Made by a program: the position numbers and the translations under genes. The notes below the pieces were generated by a model that saw only the letters and a program-made list of their open reading frames with translations, was not told the origin of the DNA and made no database searches. Below, in pieces: positions 58,367-64,000 of a stretch of 64,000 nucleotides of DNA. This DNA comes from Buddleja alternifolia. Its lineage: Eukaryota; Streptophyta; Magnoliopsida; Lamiales; Scrophulariaceae. Location of the stretch: NCBI GenBank assembly GCA_019426215.1, contig CM033394.1, positions 38,500,423-38,564,422 of the forward strand. The letters are read 5' to 3'. The first letter of the stretch is position 1. Each line of letters begins with the position of its first letter.

Positions 58367-60560
58367 TGCATGATTGAAGACCAAAAGAGGCACTTTAGAA
58401 GTGTAAGAAGAAGAGCAAGAATGAAAGTGAATTTACTTTGAGATGCATTTCTACAGTTTTATTTTTATTTATATATATTTGCTGTTATCATTCATTTTGT
58501 TTGTTTCAACTTTCTATTTATGAGAATCTAAATCGCAATAAAACTTTCTATAATCATAGTGATTGATATGAAGAATTATATTGCTTTCTTTATTATTTTA
58601 ATATTTCTAATATAAAAAGGATTTTCTTGCTTTTTAGTGGGTAAAATACCCGATACAAAGTACAATGATAAAACATTTTATTTTATCAAATTATGTTTTA
58701 TTTTGGTGCACACTAAATTTTGGAGTTTGAAGTTTTTATTTGATACAATGTGCAACTATAATAGATACCTATATTGATTGTTGTAGTGCCCAATCGTTAT
58801 ATTTGTAAATATTTGTTTTATTAAGTTCACTGATCATGCATTGTATTTTTTCAAAAATGAATTAATATGATCTAAAACTTATATTGAATTAAATCTGTTA
58901 ACCTTACAAATTTTAAATAAATAATTTATGTAATGATAGATATATATACATATTTTTATTATTAATCTCTACATAATTAGTATCCCCTACCTTTGCACGG
59001 AGTTACAACCAGTATAATTGTAATAACCAGTGCTTTTTGTAATGGAAATTTTTTTAAGTGATGAATTTTTATGTATGGTATTTATATATTCAATTGATAA
59101 TTTTCGGTGATAGAAATTCTAATTTCAAAAGGGGGTTGTAAGTAATTTAAATTTATCTAATGGTGTGTCATAAAACTAATAGATATTTTTGAAGAAAAAA
59201 TTGATTTTATATATCGTTCAATCGAAAGTGTACAACGCCTGCAACAATACAATTCATATCGACTTAAATAATATAGTAAGAACATCTGAAACACTAACTA
59301 TCAAGTTCTTGAAGATAGTAAATCTAAGAACTCACAACCGAACACAAGAAAATTCTTGTGCAACTCCTATTCAAGTAGAGACAAAACTCTCATTCGAGAG
59401 AGAAAGCAAACTCTCATACGAGAGAGAAAATAAAATACTAAATAAAATATCAAAAATGCTAAATAAAAACTTATGTATCACCCGTCTTCATCTCATCAGA
59501 TCTGTCTCTGTCTCGTTAGATCCATAGTCGTCTCGTCAGATTTGAAGATGTGATGCACAAGTTGAAGAAGGGTGCTCCAACCCAACCCGCCGACGATGGT
59601 GGTGATAACAGTGATGAAAAAGATGACTGCTTCACCAAGCCATCGCCGGCGGAGGAAATAGAAAAAAGAAGGCTAGGGTTTAGAGAAAGACGAGGAGAGA
59701 GAGGAGTTTTTTATTAAAATTAAATCTTTCATAAAACTAATAGATAGATAAGTGAGTTTATTAGAGAGACTTAAATTATAATCCTAAATTACGGGATGTG
59801 TTTTATTGTTAATATATTGGGGTATAAATATAGAGTGTAACCCTACTGCAGTAGAATACATCATACATGCATGGCGTAGCAGACAAAAGGGGGCGCAGAA
59901 AGATTAAGCCAACGACGGGTAAATTTAGTGATCTCATAACCCCTTTAATTAATTAAGTGGCATGGAGAATTTATGAAGGGAATCATTAGCACAAACGTGG
60001 GTATAGGCGGTGAAAATTCTGAGAAATTCCCTCATTATTGTTTCTGATTTCCATGTTAGGCCACTTTGTCTCTTATGAATTATTATAATTAGAAGAAATG
60101 TTTATATATATTAGATGATTACTCCACTTATTCCAATTGTGACGTTAACCAAGATATTGAGGGGGATGAACTAATAGTTGTGTCTTGAGAAGGAAGTAGT
60201 GGCCAACAACATTGAAGAAAGTGATGGAATTGCGATGCATTCTTTTAACTATACATACAAGTGAAAGATTTATATTCCATATGAAAAGTGTTGGATATGT
60301 GTTGATAATGGAACCTCTTGGTCTTGTAGAAATACAGTATAGGCTAGAAATTCGGATAGTTAGCCCAAGTTTATTTAGTATTTGTAGTTGTAGACAGAAG
60401 CTAGGAAAGAAAGATTGAGTTTGCAGTAGCTTAGTTAGGCGGCTTGCAATTCAATAGATGGATTAAAGATACATATAAAACAGTTAGCAATTAACAGAGT
60501 TGATTACCACGTACACGGTTTAAGATTTTACTCATGTTTAATTATTATTGATCCACTGTT
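58367..60560. other. Intergenic region, nothing recognised
   Basis: A 112-codon plus-strand frame (59189-59527) has a short repeat (SFERESKLSYEREN) but no family that I know. A GC-richer patch at 59570-59700 on the minus strand has Ser/Pro codons and resembles a 5' leader. Neither is called as a gene. Confidence 0.35.
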
Positions 60561-61676
60561 AATTATTTAGATTCAATTAGAGACTGATCAAGGACCTCTT
60601 AACAAGTACATAAGTTAGCTTAGGGTTGGGTTAACTGAGGTAAGTGATTCTCCAATCTTCTAGTTATATAAAATTATATATGTAGTATTTTTGGTGTGCT
60701 TACGTGATTTTTAGAACTTGGGCCAAGCATGTTTATATATATGTATAGATTGTGAAAAAGTTAAATGATTTGATTTTCTTGAGCTTGAATTTAAAAGGTG
60801 ATTTTTGTATTTGATTCAAATGTGATTATTGTGAAGGTGGTTTATAAGACCCATTGTTTAGACCATTACATCATTGACTATTATTGAATAGACGATTGGC
60901 AGTCGAGGGTTTGAGTGTTGGTCAGTGACCCTGTATAGGGGGTTATGCCTATACCAGAACCCAGTATAGAGGGTTATGTCTATAATAGGACCCTGTACAG
61001 GGGGGTTATACCTGTACCAAGACCTAAGATAGGGTGTTAAACCTGTCTCTGACCATGGTTGTCTTATGCGTTGGTTTTTACATGGTGAATTGTATGTGGA
61101 GATTTGATATTACTTCTCTATCGATTTCTTCAAATATTATTCTTTTAAAGTGACTTTCTGTTGAAATTTATGCGTAACGTTATTGTTTAAGTCTAGAGAA
61201 AAGTAAAATATTATTTTGTCGCTTGCTTGATCCAACTGGTTGAGTGATGGAATTGCTTACTGAGTTGTCGAGCTCATTCCTTTATTAACATTCTTTTTCA
61301 GATATCCAGAATTAGTGCAGAAGAATTTTTTTAACGTCAGTTGATCAAGTCTTGACGAGCCCCACTTAGTAGTTTTTTTTTTGTTTTTTTTATGGCATTT
61401 AGTTTTATTCGAGTCTGTTAGACTTATTAGTTTTGGATTTTTTGGATTTACAGATTTATTTATGAAGACTTGACTGTACGAGGGATTTTTATTATTCATT
61501 GAAGAATTGAGTTATTTTTGAAAGTTGATAGTTGAGTTGGTAATGTCGTTCTGCATATAATTTTTAGGTATAGATGCTCTATACCAAATTTTATCGCTAG
61601 GGTAGCCTTGCAGGCTTTTGGGATGTTCTCAGAAGCTTGTGAGGGTTGTTATGATCCCAGAGTTCGGGGCGTGACA
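60561..61676 (+). mobile_element. LTR-like fragment (gypsy-type terminus)
   Basis: It ends in GATCCCAGAGTTCGGGGCGT then GACA at 61676, the LTR terminus common in plant chromovirus-type gypsy elements. It contains the promoter-like tandem repeats at 60921-61045. A possible start TGTTAATT lies near 60565. No matching target duplication or second LTR was found, so it may be a solo LTR or a remnant. Confidence 0.45.
60921..61045. repeat. Tandem repeat, about 31-bp unit, four copies
   Basis: Variants of CCCTGTATAGGGGGTTATGC then CTATACCAGAA. Each unit includes a GTATAGG/CCTATAC inverted pair. Confidence 0.75.
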
Positions 61677-62621
61677 ATAATATAAGTACAAATATTTATA
61701 TTTGTATATGTTGTCCACACATGTACATTTATATGTACAATATATATTTATACAGGTAATATATATATATATATATATGTATTGTATACAAAAATATATA
61801 TGACGTGGGACTAACACTACAACTTTTGGAATGAAAAATTAGAAGTTACAACATGCTGCAAGATGAAAAAAATTGTATGACGTTTCAATTATAAAGAATG
61901 CCACTTTTGGAATGAAACGAATAAAATGCATTCTAACAGCAAAGCAATTTAAAGTTTATGAATCGCTTGTTTTTTCCTCCTATTTTATTAAATTGTGTTT
62001 TATAGACCTTTGAAAAATAAATAATCTTGTCTTAGTTCCAAGCACAACTAGTACTGCTATACAATTGTTGTAATCACATTTGTCGAAAAATATTTATTTG
62101 GTCTAAATGTCCTTAAAGACACACTTATTCACATCCAATTGAAAGAATCTTACTGAATTGGTGTTATCACCGAAGATCACTTTAGAACACAAATTCCATC
62201 ACTACTTTAGATTGTTGGAATCTTGAATTCATGTTCCTACAAAATCACAAACAAATCATTATTTGTAAAGCACAACTGCAAATAATATATAAAATAAATA
62301 ATAAGAAATTAGAGTTAAAGAACACTTGTCCTTTTGGGAGTCACGACAAAGTCGCTGTCCTAAAGTAGTGATGTCTCCCTACGTGTGGGTACCAACGGCT
62401 TATCACCACTCCAAGATAAAACCCAAATGCACACTGCGAGTCTCCTATTGTGAGCACATTCATAATGAGATGAATGAACTTAACCACTCAAATTGCCCTC
62501 AAAATTATAAATATATATTATTCTTGTGTATATGTATAACTAGTTATGTGGTTGATTCCAAAAACTGCCCATTGCAGAAATTCTCTCTCTAGTTTTTCTC
62601 TTCCCTCTCTCTTACCTTCTG
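61677..62621. other. Intergenic region with an (AT)n microsatellite
   Basis: (TA)n at about 61758-61778. The rest is AT-rich; a CT-rich run (62580-62610) precedes the LINE frame and could be part of its leader. Confidence 0.4.
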
Positions 62622-64000
62622 TATCATGAACAAAGACCACCTCCCATATCCAGTGAGGAAAAGGATTCCCTTGAGAGAAGCAAGAAGAAAGTAAGAACTG
62701 TACATCCCTTGAACAATGATTTACACAGTGGACAAAAAGAAAACCCTACATATCGCAGCAAATTGACGGGCCAATATAAAAGGAAAGAATCCCTGAGATT
62801 CGATGCGCTGTCCCTATCAGAGTTAGACAATGCAAAAATCTCTCCCCCAACAGAAGATACTCCATTTTCAAAGATTACACTGGATAAAGCCTATGTCTAG
62901 GAGATTCATTATGCATGGGAGAATAACACGATCATCATCAAAATGCAAGGACGTGCCCTATGCTACAATATCCTGTCAACTAAACTAGACTTTATGTGGA
63001 AGCTAGGCGGCAGATTTGAAATGCTTGATGTTGGTTATGGATGTTATGTCTTGAAACTTGATGAAAAGGCAAAGGTGGAGGAGATCTTGACAGGAGGACC
63101 TTGGATTATCTTCAACTACTACCTGAGCGTGAGAAAATGATCTCCCAAATTTAGGACATCCAAGGACAAGTTAACTACTACCATATCGTGGGTTCGAGTT
63201 CCGGAGTTACTGGTAGAATTTTTACGCACTGAAATCATCCACTTGATCGCGAAAAGTCTAGGAGTTCCCATTAAAGTCGATTACCATACCCACTCTGCGC
63301 TGCGTGGTAAATTTGCTCGGTTTTGTGTTCAACTAAATATGGATAAACCTTTACAGAGGAAAATCGATATTGACGGTGAGGAGTACAATCTTGTGTACGA
63401 AAACCTACCCATTTTTTGCTCTAAATGTGGAAGGGTTGGACATAAACCGAGAGATTGCCCTACTCTAATAAGTGAAAGCTCAAAAATTGGGGAGAAAAAC
63501 ACTTTCCATGACTCGGGTAAGATTCTGGTGAACAGTGGCGAGGACGGGTTGGACGTTAGGGAGGAGCAGCCCTACTGTACTTGGATGCAAGTCCCAAAAC
63601 GTAACCCTAAAAAGCAGGTCAACAAAAAAGACAACCAACATGCTAAAGACAATCTGGGTACAAGGAGGGATCAAAATTCATTTAATGCTTTGCAGGAGGA
63701 GGAACCCTTCCACTAATCAAATTCTGACGCATCGCTAGCTGGTGACAAGTCAGACAAGGAAAATGGAGGTGTTGGAAGCCAAAACCCTAGGAAAAAGACT
63801 CTACAAGCAAAGGGTGCTGACAAAGGAGTTTCAAAAACCTTCCTTAAAAAGAACAACAAAAATCAAGATCAAGGATTACCTAGGGGCAGACTCCTAGTAA
63901 GGTATTTAATCCAATCTTTACGGATCTGCATGGCAGAGGTAATATCAACTCCAAAACCCCTTTTGAGTTTGGGGAAACAAGCTCCAGCATGCCAAAATCA
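62622..64000 (+). pseudogene. LINE ORF1 (DUF4283 and CCHC knuckle), decayed, runs off the window
   Basis: One reading frame carries PPPISSEEKDSLERSKKKVR, then after an in-frame TAG (62898-62900) a DUF4283-type domain (LDFMWKLGGRFEMLDVGYGC, GGPWIIFNYYLSV), a TGA (63138-63140), and SWVRVPELLVEFL with RGKFARFCVQLNMDKPLQRK. A zinc knuckle CSKCGRVGHKPRDC lies at about 63418-63459; the frame closes at 63714-63716 and ORF1-like sequence continues in another frame. This is the nucleic-acid-binding protein of plant L1-type retrotransposons. The endonuclease/RT ORF2 would lie to the right. Confidence 0.8.

Noticed and set aside
59189..59527. 112-codon plus-strand frame as a gene
   Set aside because: No family recognised, AT-rich codon use like the flanks, only a short internal repeat; left as intergenic.

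Overview
The window is a stretch of AT-rich nuclear DNA from a flowering plant, most likely a eudicot. The evidence is two intron-containing plant genes (cytosolic ribosomal protein L17/uL22 and a Bet v 1/major-latex-protein gene), GT-AG introns, telo-box/site II promoter motifs, and plant-type repeats (Athila Ty3/gypsy, CACTA, hAT, Harbinger, LINE). I cannot name the species. All assignments come from reading motifs and translations by eye; no database search was run.

Layout. 1-1092 is the 5' end of a hAT transposon on the minus strand (BED-finger transposase running off the window). 1577-35655 is one large composite: an outer non-autonomous CACTA element (TSD TTA) that contains (i) three tandem 1.4-kb repeats, (ii) a 6.7-kb Harbinger-like element (3149-9879) carrying an intron-containing pseudogene of an EHD-type endocytosis GTPase with an inverted duplicate of its 3' end, (iii) an inner CACTA element (12489-34007, TSD TGA/CGA) that in turn holds a complete Athila-type retrotransposon (16135-27858, TSD ACTAC, LTRs about 99% identical), and (iv) exon pieces of two more host genes, an ADNT1-like mitochondrial carrier and a HAD-superfamily hydrolase. 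The largest nest is therefore three insertions deep and can be ordered from the target-site duplications.

36451-41470 is a non-coding LTR retrotransposon (TSD CTTGT) with a ~60-bp minisatellite inside and a Harbinger element in its right LTR; it split an open reading frame that continues in frame on both sides. 41801-43084 is a non-autonomous hAT element with an 8-bp TSD. The gene-bearing right half holds RPL17 (44662-46847, seven coding exons), two short terminal-inverted-repeat elements (49475-51068), the MLP gene (52972-54124, two exons), a truncated LTR element with a WRKY-box cluster (55121-57211), another hAT MITE (57418-58358), an LTR-like fragment ending at 61676, and a decayed LINE ORF1 (about 62622-64000).

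Only RPL17 and the MLP gene look intact and functional. The most interesting part is the composite CACTA region: a multi-gene capture platform with a roughly 700-bp foldback of an endocytosis gene that could make small RNAs against its parent.
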